Positions 37,178 to 46,500 of a stretch of DNA of 64,000 nt are shown piece by piece. Location of the stretch: positions 14,651,951 through 14,715,950 of the forward strand of contig NW_020313005.1 in the NCBI RefSeq assembly GCF_003265705.1, read 5' to 3'. Source of the DNA: Callorhinus ursinus. Lineage: Eukaryota; Chordata; Mammalia; Carnivora; Otariidae. Each line of letters starts with the position of its first letter. The stretch's first letter is position 1. The notes under the pieces are model-generated. The model made no database searches. It was not told the origin of the DNA and worked only from the letters and a program-made list of their open reading frames with translations. The position numbers and the translations under genes are program-made.

Positions 37178-37361
37178 ATTTTTAATTTAATTTATTTATT
37201 TGAGAGAGAAAGAGAGAGAGAACAAGCAGGGAGAGCAGCAGAGAGAGAGGGAGAAGCAGGCAATTCACTGAGCAGGGAGCCCAATGCAGGACCCAGGACC
37301 CTGGGATCATGACCTGAGCCAAAGGCAGATGCTTAACCAACTGAACCACTTAGGTGCCCCT
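37178..37361 (-). mobile_element. CAN-SINE, antisense, inside old L1
   Basis: GA-rich body with '(ga)n aacaagcagggagagcag'. The head complement reads 'gaaccacttaggtgcccc'. The TSD has two mismatches (agtttggggtgttc at 37164-37177; agttttgggcgttc at 37362-37375). Confidence 0.95.
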
Positions 37362-37395
37362 AGTTTTGGGCGTTCTTATGCTACCATATTAAACT

Positions 37396-37975
37396 GTCCC
37401 CTCTCTATAGTGTAATTTTGAATATCACTAAATCTAATCATTTTAAAAGTAGGTTAAGAAAACCAAAAACTATTTACAATTACAAGAAGTCAAGTGGCAA
37501 TATCTTTCCAAGACTCCCAAAATATAAGCAGTTGGAGACCAACTTCTGACAGTAAAAAGCCCTATATCATACCAGCATCTGTATGAGAGGAAGCAGAGGG
37601 TATCAAGGGTCTTTGATAGAACTGAGACAAGTAGAATCTTCAAAGAGCCAACAGAGATTTATTGGAAATAGTCATTGGTCATTTGAGAACAGTAACTGAA
37701 ACAGGGAGGTGTTAGGTCTTTGTCTGCACCAAAATATAGATTATTGTGAAAAGTCTATGGAAAGGTCTGAAGGGTATGAAGCAGTTTGAGCCCTTGAACT
37801 TTTACAACAAAACAGTTGAATATCTATTCTAGGCAAAAAACAAATTGATCTGAAACTAGACATCAAATTGAACAGAACATGGGAAATGATGGCAAAGAAA
37901 ATTAAAGGTTTGCACAAAAGTGAGGAATGGTAATAGAGACAGACTATCACAGAACATAGATTTATATTTTTCACA
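37396..37975. other. unique sequence, nothing recognised
   Basis: No assigned repeat. An antisense frame at 37741-38103 has no recognisable similarity. Confidence 0.35.
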
Positions 37976-37979
37976 AATA

Positions 37980-38640
37980 AACAACAAAGAGTGAAGGCTT
38001 CTGATTTGGGCCATGATGGAATAAATAGCATGGCATTTACCATCTCTTCATAAGCTGGACATGATAAGAGGGACACTGAACAACAAACAGCTGGGACTGT
38101 CATCCCTGAGAGAAGAGAGACACATGAAGGAAACCCTAATAATCAATCCAATTTTCTCCCTGTTGGCATTCTCCTGCCTTGGCACAGGAGATAAATCTCA
38201 AGAGAAAGATGGTGGAAGTCAGAAATCAGAATTTCAGGCAGCTGAAGTGACTGGAAATTGTAAGGCAGGACCCTCAAAAAAAGGAAGCTGTACATGGTTT
38301 GGGGTCAGACATCTATATAAGGACTCACAATTTAGTGATCCAAAAAGTTCGGGTAACCACAAATGGGATATATACAAAGAATACAACTTGGCATATCACA
38401 ATCAAACTGTTAAAAACCAAGAGCAAAGAGAATATATTTTTTAAAATCTTAAGGGAAAAAGATATGGCATATGCAGAGGAACAAAAATGAGTGACTTCTC
38501 ATCAGAAATGTTGGAGGCTAGATGAAAATAGAACATCTTTAAAGTGTTGATCAGTCAGCTGCATAAAGGGGAAGGAATAAATGTATGCTGTGGGGTGGGG
38601 GGGAGGTAAAGGCAAAGTAAATGATTATCCTCCAGTTCCA
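37980..38640 (+). mobile_element. old L1 5' UTR/ORF1 fragment, sense
   Basis: The ORF1-like part reads 'ggcatatcacaatcaaactgttaaaaaccaagagcaaagag' and 'atggcatatgcagaggaacaaaaatgagtgacttctcatcagaaatgttggaggc'. These resemble the C-terminal ORF1 region of old L1M/HAL1-type elements. The upstream 'gggactgtcatccctgagagaag' fits their 5' region. No intact frame. Confidence 0.65.
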
Positions 38641-39345
38641 TGGAGTGAGGAATAAGATACATAACAAAAAGTTGAGTTAGTTTGTAGTGTTTTCTGTATT
38701 ATAATTAGAACGTTAGTTCCCCTCTCATCCCTGAGAGGCCAAGAACAATACCTGGAATAAAGAAGCTAATGACAGAATTTCAGGGTCAAACCAGATAATC
38801 TTCCTTTGAAGATGGTTGTTGGGGGGACTAGGCAATTATTTGTTCAGATCAGCCTGTGCTTATAAGACAATAGTTTTGTTTCATTTAAAATATATTAAAA
38901 GTGCACAAATCTTAAGTATACATCTAGATTAATTTTGATAAAGTTAACACATCCCTGTAAGCACTATCCAGATGAAGAAGCAATATTACCAGCAATCTAA
39001 AAGTCACCCTTGTGCACTTTTCAGCCATTAAGGCTCCACGGAGGATAACAACTATCCTGAATTCAAAAATAACAGATTGTCTATCTGTTTCTATTTGTTT
39101 CTGAATTTTGTGCAATACAGTCTGCGTCATTTTGTGCCTGGCTTTTTTTCCTCTCTTATTAATTTTTGACAGATTACTTCATGCTGATGTATTTGTAATT
39201 CATTCATTCTCACTGATATATAGTATTCTGTTGTATGAATATGTCACAAGCTATTTCTGTTCTGCTGATGGATATTTAAATTTTTTTCCCTTTTTAACTA
39301 ATTTCGTTTCCATTCTATTACTAAAAATGCTGCTGGGAACATTCT

Positions 39346-39535
39346 CTTTTTTTTAAGATTTTATATATTTATTTGGCAAAGAGACAGCAAGAGCAGGAAC
39401 GCAAGCAGGGGGAGTGGGAGAGGGAGAAGCAGACTTCCCGCCTAGCAGGAAACCCCATGCAGGGCTCAATCCCAGGACTCTGGGATCATGACCTGAGTGG
39501 AAGGCAGATGCTTAAGACTGAGCCACCTAGGCGCC
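39346..39535 (-). mobile_element. CAN-SINE, antisense
   Basis: GA-rich body and complement of the tRNA-like head (gagccacctaggcgccc). A perfect 16-bp TSD, CTGCTGGGAACATTCT, lies at 39330-39345 and 39536-39551. Confidence 0.97.
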
Positions 39536-39821
39536 CTGCTGGGAACATTCTTGTACACGTCTTTCAGTACACACATAAAAGCATTTTGTTTATATAAGTA
39601 TATGTGGAATTGCAGGTCATGATAGTATCTTCAGGATTAATAGATAATGTTACCTGTGGCAAAAAATTGTTTTACAAATTTATCCCTCCGTGAGGAGTAT
39701 ATAAGGGTTTCAATTATGCTGGTTCATTATAAAAAAATAATAGTAGTCCTGTTGTTAATTTAGCTATTGTTTCATTTTGGCCATTTTGATTGATGTATGA
39801 TAGTACCTTTTTGTGGTTTTA

Positions 39822-40002
39822 TTTTTTTCAAAGATTTTATTTATTTATTTGGGAGAGAGACAGGGAGCACAAGCAGGGGGAGGGGCAGAGGGAGAGAGAC
39901 AAGCAGACTCCCCACTGAGTAGGGAGCCCCAGGAAGCAGAAGCAGGGCTTGATCCCAGGACCTGAGCTGAAGTCAGATGCTTAACTGAGCCACCCAGGCA
40001 CC
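39822..40002 (-). mobile_element. CAN-SINE, antisense
   Basis: Short GA-rich body and head complement 'gagccacccaggcacccc'. The TSD is imperfect (cctttttgtggtttta at 39806-39821; ccttatcatggtttta at 40003-40018). An insertion-like 'caggaagcagaagcaggg' is absent from the other copies here. Confidence 0.93.
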
Positions 40003-40790
40003 CCTTATCATGGTTTTAAATTAATAAGGGTCCTATGGCTAAGAAAGTGGAGCATCTTTTCATGGGCATATTAGTAATTTGCATAGATTCTTTTGTGAAT
40101 TTCCATTCTAGCCTTTAGCTAATTTTTTTCCCGTTGTACTGCCTTTTTATTTCTAATTTATAAAAGTTCTTTATATATTCTCATTGAGTCCTTTGCTGTG
40201 TATATGCATGCAGATATTTTTCTTCCTCTCTTGCATTTTCACTCAAAGTTATCTTTGATCAGCAGCATTCTTAATCTCAGTGCAATCCAGTTTATCATGT
40301 GTACTGTTTTCCTACATATAAGTAGTAATGCCTTTTGGGTACCAAGAAAAATGTTACATAAGGTCATTAATATAGTCTTCTTTGCTTAATTTTCTATGAT
40401 TTATTGTTTTTTTACATGTGGTTTTGTTCAGGGGAATTAACTTCTTATATGATATGAGGTAGCAATAAGGATTTATCATTTTTTATATGGATATTTAAAT
40501 GTTCCAGAAATGTATATTGAGAAGACACTGCAGTGTTACCTTTTCCATAATTTGGCTGACCACATAAGTCTATGGGTCTGTTTCTGGACGTTATTATGCT
40601 CCACTGACATTTATTTATTCTTCATTTTTAAATATTCTTAGATAGATATATATTTATCTATTCTTAACACTCTACTTTTATAGTAGGTCTTAATATTTGG
40701 CATTCAATATCCACTGCCTTTGCTCTTCTCCATCAATATTGTATTGTGATCCTTTCATTTTCATGTCAATTACAGAATCAATATGTTGAT

Positions 40791-40795
<5 letters not shown>

Positions 40796-40835
<40 letters not shown>
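40796..40835. repeat. (AC)n microsatellite
   Basis: About 20 AC units, uninterrupted. Confidence 0.97.
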
Positions 40836-40839
<4 letters not shown>

Positions 40840-41439
40840 ACACAATACAGAGCTGGGGTCCCTACTGGACTGTATTAAATCTAAAGATCATTTCAATTTG
40901 GAAATTGATATCTTAGCAATAGCAAAACTTTCAATATATGAATATAGAATCACCATTTATTTGTCTTTAACTTTTGTCGGTAATAATTATAGTTCTCTGA
41001 ATAGAGATCTTGCACATGTTTTTCAACTTTATTCCTAAAAATTTGAAGTTTTTGTGCTATTGTGAAATAATTAAATTTTCATTTTCTACCTGTTTTTTGG
41101 AGGTATATAAAAATATCTTGTATATTGCATATATCTGTACACTTTGTATACAAAATATTTGTTAAATTCACTTATTTATCCTCAAATTTTCCATAGATTT
41201 TGCTGGTTTTCCTGGGTTAGTAATCATGTTTTCTATAAATGCTAACACTTTATTTCTTCCCTTCCATTTCCCATATATTCTATCTTTTCATTTGCCTCTT
41301 TTGCAGGGGTTAGGATGACCAGTACAATGTAAAATAGAAGTTGTGATAGCAGACCTTCTTTCTGGTTTCTAATCTTGGTTGGTAAATTTTTAGTTTTTCA
41401 CCACTGTGTATAATGTTTACTTTATGGTTTTGCATTAGT

Positions 41440-41745
41440 TTGATCTATACATAATTGCTAAGTGATATTCCATTGTATGAATATATCACAAATTGTATAT
41501 CCGTTAACCAGTTGATGGGCAATTGGCTTATGATCAGTTTTTTACTATTATGAATACCCCAAAGTCATGAATATATTATCTTATGTTTGGTTCTGAAAAG
41601 CTTTGCTACTTTTTCTTCTTTTCATTTAGATGTAAGTATTTTTGTGGACGTATGTTTCAATTTTAATAGGTTAATAAGTCTGAGAGGATTGCAGTACCAT
41701 AATTTAAGTGTATGTTCAACTTTATTTAAAAATGTCAAACTTAGT
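41440..41745 (-). mobile_element. old L1 3' fragment, antisense
   Basis: 'gtgatattccattgtatgaatatatcacaaattgtatatccgttaaccagttgatgggca' and 'gtggacgtatgtttcaattttaatagg' follow the antisense 3' region of old L1. It is a separate block from 38890-41435, because the 3' end reappears after RT sequence. Confidence 0.65.
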
Positions 41746-41749
41746 GGAT

Positions 41750-42080
41750 TTTAGTAGCCCACTTACATTAATGAACAGACTATCCAGAAAGAAAATCAAT
41801 AAAGAAACAGTAGTCTTAAATGACACATTAGACCAGATAAATTTAATATATATATATAAAGAATATTCCATCCAAAAACAGAATACACATTCTTTTCAAG
41901 TGCATGTAGAACATTTCCCATGATAGGTCATGTTAGGCCACAAAACAAGTCTCAATAAGTTTAAAAAGAATTAAATAATATCAATCATCTTCTCTTTCTT
42001 TCTAGTTTCATAATCCACACATTATGAAACTAGAAATCAATTAAAGAAGGAAATTGGAAAAACATAAACACATACTCATT
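41750..42080 (+). mobile_element. old L1 endonuclease-region fragment, sense
   Basis: The translation retains LSRKKINKETVVLNDTLDQ, and the DNA keeps 'gaatacacattcttttcaagtgcatgtagaacatttcccatgatagg' and 'gttaggccacaaaacaagtctcaataag'. This is the C-terminal half of the L1 endonuclease. It is sense, opposite to the neighbouring old L1 pieces. Confidence 0.8.
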
Positions 42081-42089
42081 TTATTTACA

Positions 42090-42202
42090 TATTATCTTAA
42101 GCATTTAACATTGATTAACTCACTTTATTCTTATTAAATCCCTATGATTAACTCACTTTATTCTCATTAAATCCTTATGAGATTAAATCTAAATAACTAT
42201 TG
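42090..42202 (-). mobile_element. MIR SINE, left part, split by the L1 at 42211
   Basis: 'atcttaagcatttaacattgattaactcactttattctcattaaatccttatgag' and 'aaataactattg' fit MIR antisense order. The sequence resumes at 50776 with 'ttattaccattttacatatgagtaaactgag'. It includes a 33-bp local tandem duplication. Confidence 0.7.
42113..42178. repeat. 33-bp tandem duplication within MIR
   Basis: 42113-42145 and 42146-42178 are the same 33-bp unit (gattaactcactttattc...) with two mismatches (ttc/ctc, ccc/cct). It lies just left of the L1 target site. Confidence 0.9.
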
Positions 42203-42210
42203 GGATTCTA

Positions 42211-44002
42211 GGGGTGGAGCAAGATGGCGGAGGAGTAGGAGACCTGGATTTCCTCTGGTCTAAGGAATTCAGCTGAATAGGGATCAAACCATTCTGAACA
42301 CCTACGAACTCAACAGGAGACAAAAGAAGAGAGTAGCAACAACTCTCTGAACAGAGAAGCGACCACTTACTGGAAGATAGGACGTGCAGAGAAGTGAATC
42401 TGAGGCAATAGTCGGGAGGATAGACGGCGGGGGAGGGGGCCTCCCTGGGCCGCTTCTGGCAAGTGATAGAGCCGCGGAGCACAAAATTGGAACTTTTAGA
42501 AGCCGACTCTGCTGAGGGACGTTGCTCCAGTGGCTAAGCGGGGGGTGGAACCCTCATGGGACAGTGTGGTCACAGGACCCTCGGGGTCACAGAAAGACGT
42601 GGGGTCCCTGAGTGCAGCAGAACTCCCAGGTATTGGAGCAGGGAAGCCGGCTGCAGAGATGGAGCCGAGGTGTGGGCTCTCAGCCTGGGGTTGACAAAAA
42701 CTGTGATCTGTGGCCCAGTCAGGCCACTGCTCCTCCAGCAGGGACCGAACAAGCAGGAGATCTGGGAAGACTCCCCTCCCTGCCCGAGGAGGAGCGGCGC
42801 CAGAGCGCACCGCAGGGATCTGCTGGGTTTGGAGACTCCACACGGGGTCAAGTGCCAGAGATAGAAAGGCTCGGACACAGGCCGGGTGAGCACGCAGTGC
42901 GGCTGGAGACCAGGGAGGCGGGAGTGAATGCTTTTCTCTGGGGACGCACTGAGGAGTGGGGCCCCGAGTTCTCAGCTCCTCCAAGTGGAGATTGGGAGGC
43001 CACCATTTTCACCCTGGTCCTCCAAAGCTGTACCAGAGCTTGCAGGGAACAAAAGCTCCTGAGAGCAAACCCAAGCAGCTTGCTTAGCCCGGACGACAAG
43101 GGTGGGGCAATTCCGCCTCTGGCAAAGACATTTGGGAACCACGGTAACAGGCCCCTCCCCCAGAAGATCAGCACGAACAGCCAGCAAGCCAAGACCCAGT
43201 TTACCAACCAAGGAGAATGGGAGAACTCCAGCACTAAGGGAATACTGCACATAGAATTCATGGCTTTTTATACTATGATTCATTAGTTTTATAAAGTTAA
43301 TTTTTTAACTGTTTTTTTAATCTTTTCTTTTTCCCTTTTTCAACCAGCAACTTATCAATCCCTTTTTAAAAAAAAAAACAACATTTTTTTTTCATTTTTA
43401 GAGTCATATTTATCCCTTCATAGTAGTTAACCTTATTTTTGGCATATATATATATATATATAAGTTGTTCTCTCTTTAAAATTTTGAGATACAGTTTCTT
43501 CTAACAGATCAAAATATACCCTAAATCACTAGTGTATGGCTGTTCTAGTCTTCTGCATGATCACATTCTCTCCCATTTTTTTCCTTTTTTTAATCCTTCT
43601 TTTTTCAAACAACTTCTAATCTTATCAATTCCTTTTATAAAATCTTTAATAATTTTCAATGTTACAGTCATCTTCCATCCCTTCATTGTATCAACCCATA
43701 TTTTGTACATATATAAGTCTTCCTTTAAAATTTTAGGAGGCACTTTTTTCTAACAAACCAAAATACGACCAAAATCTAGTGTGTGGCACTGATCTTTGCA
43801 CTAGCCTGACCATATTTGATCATATTCTGTTTTTTTGTATTGTTCTGTTTTTGTTTTTATATTTTTCTTTATTTTTTCTTTCTTTCCCTTTCTTTTCCCC
43901 TGATTTCAGGTCTTTTCTGAATTGTATAGAGTATATTTGCTGGAGACATTGTTAACCTGTTAGCATTTTGTTCTCTCATTCATCTATTCTCCTCCTGAAA
44001 AA
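42211..44002 (+). promoter_or_regulatory. L1 5' UTR with internal promoter and leader tandem repeat
   Basis: A GC-rich, CpG-rich front (42211-43200) is followed by a T-rich leader (43280-44000). The leader holds two diverged ~270-bp units: TTATCAAT recurs at 43352-43359 and 43622-43629, each followed by 'cttcat', '(c)atat(at)aagt', 'tttaaaatttt' and 'ctaacaga/aaccaaaata'. Active L1s use such regions as a Pol II promoter that lies downstream of its own start. Confidence 0.85.
42220..42230 (+). promoter_or_regulatory. YY1-like site at L1 5' end
   Basis: CAAGATGGCGG, 10 bp inside the L1 start. It matches the known YY1 motif that positions transcription start in human L1. That YY1 acts here is inference from motif and position. 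The same 11-mer is at 63264-63274. Confidence 0.75.
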
Positions 44003-44764
44003 AGGACAAGACAAAAAAAATCACCTCAGCAAAAAGTACAAGGGATAGTACCATCAACCTGGGACCTACTCAATACGGACATTAGTACGATGTCGGACCA
44101 AGAGTTCAGAAACATGACTTTAAGATACTAGCTGGGCTTGAAAAAAGCATGGAAGTTATTAGAGAAACCCTTTCTGGAGAAAGAAAAAAACTAAAATCTA
44201 ACCAAGTCGAAATCAAAAAGGCTATTAATGAGGTGCAATTAAAAATGGGGACACTAACGGCTAGGATAAATGAGGCAGAAGAGAGAATCAGTGATATAGA
44301 AGACCAAATGATGGAAAATAAAGAGGCTGAGAAAAAGAGAGATAAACAACTACAGGATCACGAGGGCAGAATTCGAGAGATAAGCAATACGCTAAGATGA
44401 AACAACATTAGAATAATTGGGATCCCAGAAGAAGAAGAAAGAGAGAGAGGGGCAGAAGATATATTGGAGCAAATAATAGCAGAGAATTTCCCTAATGTGA
44501 GGAAGGAAACAGGCATCAAAATCCAGGAGGCACAGAGAACCCCTCTCAAAATCAATAAAAATAGGTCAACGCCCCGACATCTAATAGTAAAACTTACGAG
44601 TCTCAGAGACGAAGAGAAAATCCTGAAAGCAGCTCGGGAGAAGAGATATGTAACCTACAATGGTAGAAATATTAGATTGGCAACACACCTATCCACGGAG
44701 AACTGGCAGGCCAGAAAGGACTGGCATGATATCTTCAGAGCACTAAACGAGAAAAGTATGCAGC
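43645..44764 (+). repeat. gap-flanking duplicated segment, left copy
   Basis: 1120 bp that reappears at 45165-46285 (1121 bp). By eye the copies differ by three substitutions (43882/45402, 43910/45430, and one near 44285/45806) and one missing A (near 44124). Interpreted as a false duplication at a contig join. Confidence 0.95.
44003..44764 (+). pseudogene. L1 ORF1, first (probably duplicate) copy, cut by the gap
   Basis: Near-identical to 45523-46285, so it encodes the same ORF1 N-terminus, coiled coil and most of the RRM/C-terminal region, and then stops at the Ns. It lacks one A in the ACTTTAAAGATACT run just after the MSDQEFRN codons, so the frame shifts there. It shares the in-frame TGA after EISNTLR. 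Likely not a separate gene but the end of an overlapping contig. Confidence 0.88.
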
Positions 44765-45164
44765 NNNNNNNNNNNNNNNNNNNNNNNNNNNNNNNNNNNN
44801 NNNNNNNNNNNNNNNNNNNNNNNNNNNNNNNNNNNNNNNNNNNNNNNNNNNNNNNNNNNNNNNNNNNNNNNNNNNNNNNNNNNNNNNNNNNNNNNNNNNN
44901 NNNNNNNNNNNNNNNNNNNNNNNNNNNNNNNNNNNNNNNNNNNNNNNNNNNNNNNNNNNNNNNNNNNNNNNNNNNNNNNNNNNNNNNNNNNNNNNNNNNN
45001 NNNNNNNNNNNNNNNNNNNNNNNNNNNNNNNNNNNNNNNNNNNNNNNNNNNNNNNNNNNNNNNNNNNNNNNNNNNNNNNNNNNNNNNNNNNNNNNNNNNN
45101 NNNNNNNNNNNNNNNNNNNNNNNNNNNNNNNNNNNNNNNNNNNNNNNNNNNNNNNNNNNNNNNN
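44765..45164. other. assembly gap (400 Ns)
   Basis: Exactly 400 unknown bases. Flanks on both sides belong to the same L1, and the right flank repeats sequence already present left of the gap. Confidence 1.
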
Positions 45165-46285
45165 TTTAATAATTTTCAATGTTACAGTCATCTTCCATCC
45201 CTTCATTGTATCAACCCATATTTTGTACATATATAAGTCTTCCTTTAAAATTTTAGGAGGCACTTTTTTCTAACAAACCAAAATACGACCAAAATCTAGT
45301 GTGTGGCACTGATCTTTGCACTAGCCTGACCATATTTGATCATATTCTGTTTTTTTGTATTGTTCTGTTTTTGTTTTTATATTTTTCTTTATTTTTTCTT
45401 TTTTTCCCTTTCTTTTCCCCTGATTTCAGTTCTTTTCTGAATTGTATAGAGTATATTTGCTGGAGACATTGTTAACCTGTTAGCATTTTGTTCTCTCATT
45501 CATCTATTCTCCTCCTGAAAAAAGGACAAGACAAAAAAAATCACCTCAGCAAAAAGTACAAGGGATAGTACCATCAACCTGGGACCTACTCAATACGGAC
45601 ATTAGTACGATGTCGGACCAAGAGTTCAGAAACATGACTTTAAAGATACTAGCTGGGCTTGAAAAAAGCATGGAAGTTATTAGAGAAACCCTTTCTGGAG
45701 AAAGAAAAAAACTAAAATCTAACCAAGTCGAAATCAAAAAGGCTATTAATGAGGTGCAATTAAAAATGGGGACACTAACGGCTAGGATAAATGAGGCAGA
45801 AGACAGAATCAGTGATATAGAAGACCAAATGATGGAAAATAAAGAGGCTGAGAAAAAGAGAGATAAACAACTACAGGATCACGAGGGCAGAATTCGAGAG
45901 ATAAGCAATACGCTAAGATGAAACAACATTAGAATAATTGGGATCCCAGAAGAAGAAGAAAGAGAGAGAGGGGCAGAAGATATATTGGAGCAAATAATAG
46001 CAGAGAATTTCCCTAATGTGAGGAAGGAAACAGGCATCAAAATCCAGGAGGCACAGAGAACCCCTCTCAAAATCAATAAAAATAGGTCAACGCCCCGACA
46101 TCTAATAGTAAAACTTACGAGTCTCAGAGACGAAGAGAAAATCCTGAAAGCAGCTCGGGAGAAGAGATATGTAACCTACAATGGTAGAAATATTAGATTG
46201 GCAACACACCTATCCACGGAGAACTGGCAGGCCAGAAAGGACTGGCATGATATCTTCAGAGCACTAAACGAGAAAAGTATGCAGC
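45165..46285 (+). repeat. gap-flanking duplicated segment, right copy
   Basis: Begins abruptly at the last N and repeats the left copy from its position 43645 to the last base before the gap, then continues into the rest of ORF1. Confidence 0.95.
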
Positions 46286-46419
46286 CAAGAATACTATATC
46301 CAGCTAACCTCTCATTGAAAATTGAAGGAGAGGTAAAAAGCTTCCAGGACAAACAAAAACTAAAGGAATTTGCAAACACGAAACCAGCCCTCCAAGAAAT
46401 ATTGAGAGGGGTCCTCTAA
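45523..46419 (+). pseudogene. L1 ORF1 (coiled-coil RNA-binding protein), nearly intact but dead
   Basis: ORF1 protein binds L1 RNA in cis. The frame runs from an AGG at 45523, which aligns with the ATG of the antisense copy (28869-28867), to the stop at 46417-46419, 298 codons. The next ATG is at 45610 (MSDQEFRNMTLKILAGLEKS). A heptad-rich coiled coil follows (about residues 50-125: IKKAINEVQ, RINEAEDRISDIEDQM), then the RRM (NNIRIIGIPEEE) and the C-terminal domain (STPRHLIVKL, QARKDWHDIF, TKPALQEILRGVL). One in-frame TGA at codon 133 (45919-45921) sits where CGA is expected. It is 81 bp upstream of ORF2. Confidence 0.93.
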
Positions 46420-46500
46420 GCAAAGAGAGAACCTAAAAGCAGCATAGATCAGAAAGGAACACAGACAATATACAGTAACAGTCACCTTACAGGCAATACA

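Larger units (their letters stand above)
30745..37395 (-). mobile_element. second ancient near full-length L1, antisense
   Basis: In antisense order: 3' UTR ('ttggtatataacattatattagttttacatgtacagcataataatttgata', 30760), ORF2 C-terminus (31000-31900), reverse transcriptase (32100-33700), endonuclease (34000-34900), an ORF1-like region (35110-35560), and the GC-richer 5' region (35820-37395, e.g. 'agttgttcagccagttttcagttctttttcagcaag'). Strongly diverged, no intact frame. Three SINEs and four dinucleotide runs lie inside. The young L1 at 23624-30715 sits just beside its 3' end. Confidence 0.85.
38890..41435 (-). mobile_element. ancient L1 fragment, antisense
   Basis: Antisense ORF2/3' region phrases appear in order: 'tatagtattctgttgtatgaatatgtcac' (39218), 'gcatcttttcatgggcatattag' (40051), 'ttggctgaccacataagtctatgggtctgtttctgg' (40552), and 'gtgatagcagaccttctttctgg' (41343). 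Very diverged (L1M-type). Two SINEs and a (CA)n run lie inside. Some sub-blocks may be separate elements. Confidence 0.65.

Noticed and set aside
42496..42984. 162-codon antisense frame as a carnivoran ORF0
   Set aside because: Position is reminiscent of primate ORF0, but the frame opens with TTG and the third copy has a different frame length. Not enough to call.
44464..45273. 269-codon frame spanning the Ns
   Set aside because: Continuity is only an effect of translating unknown bases. The two sides are duplicated L1 sequence.
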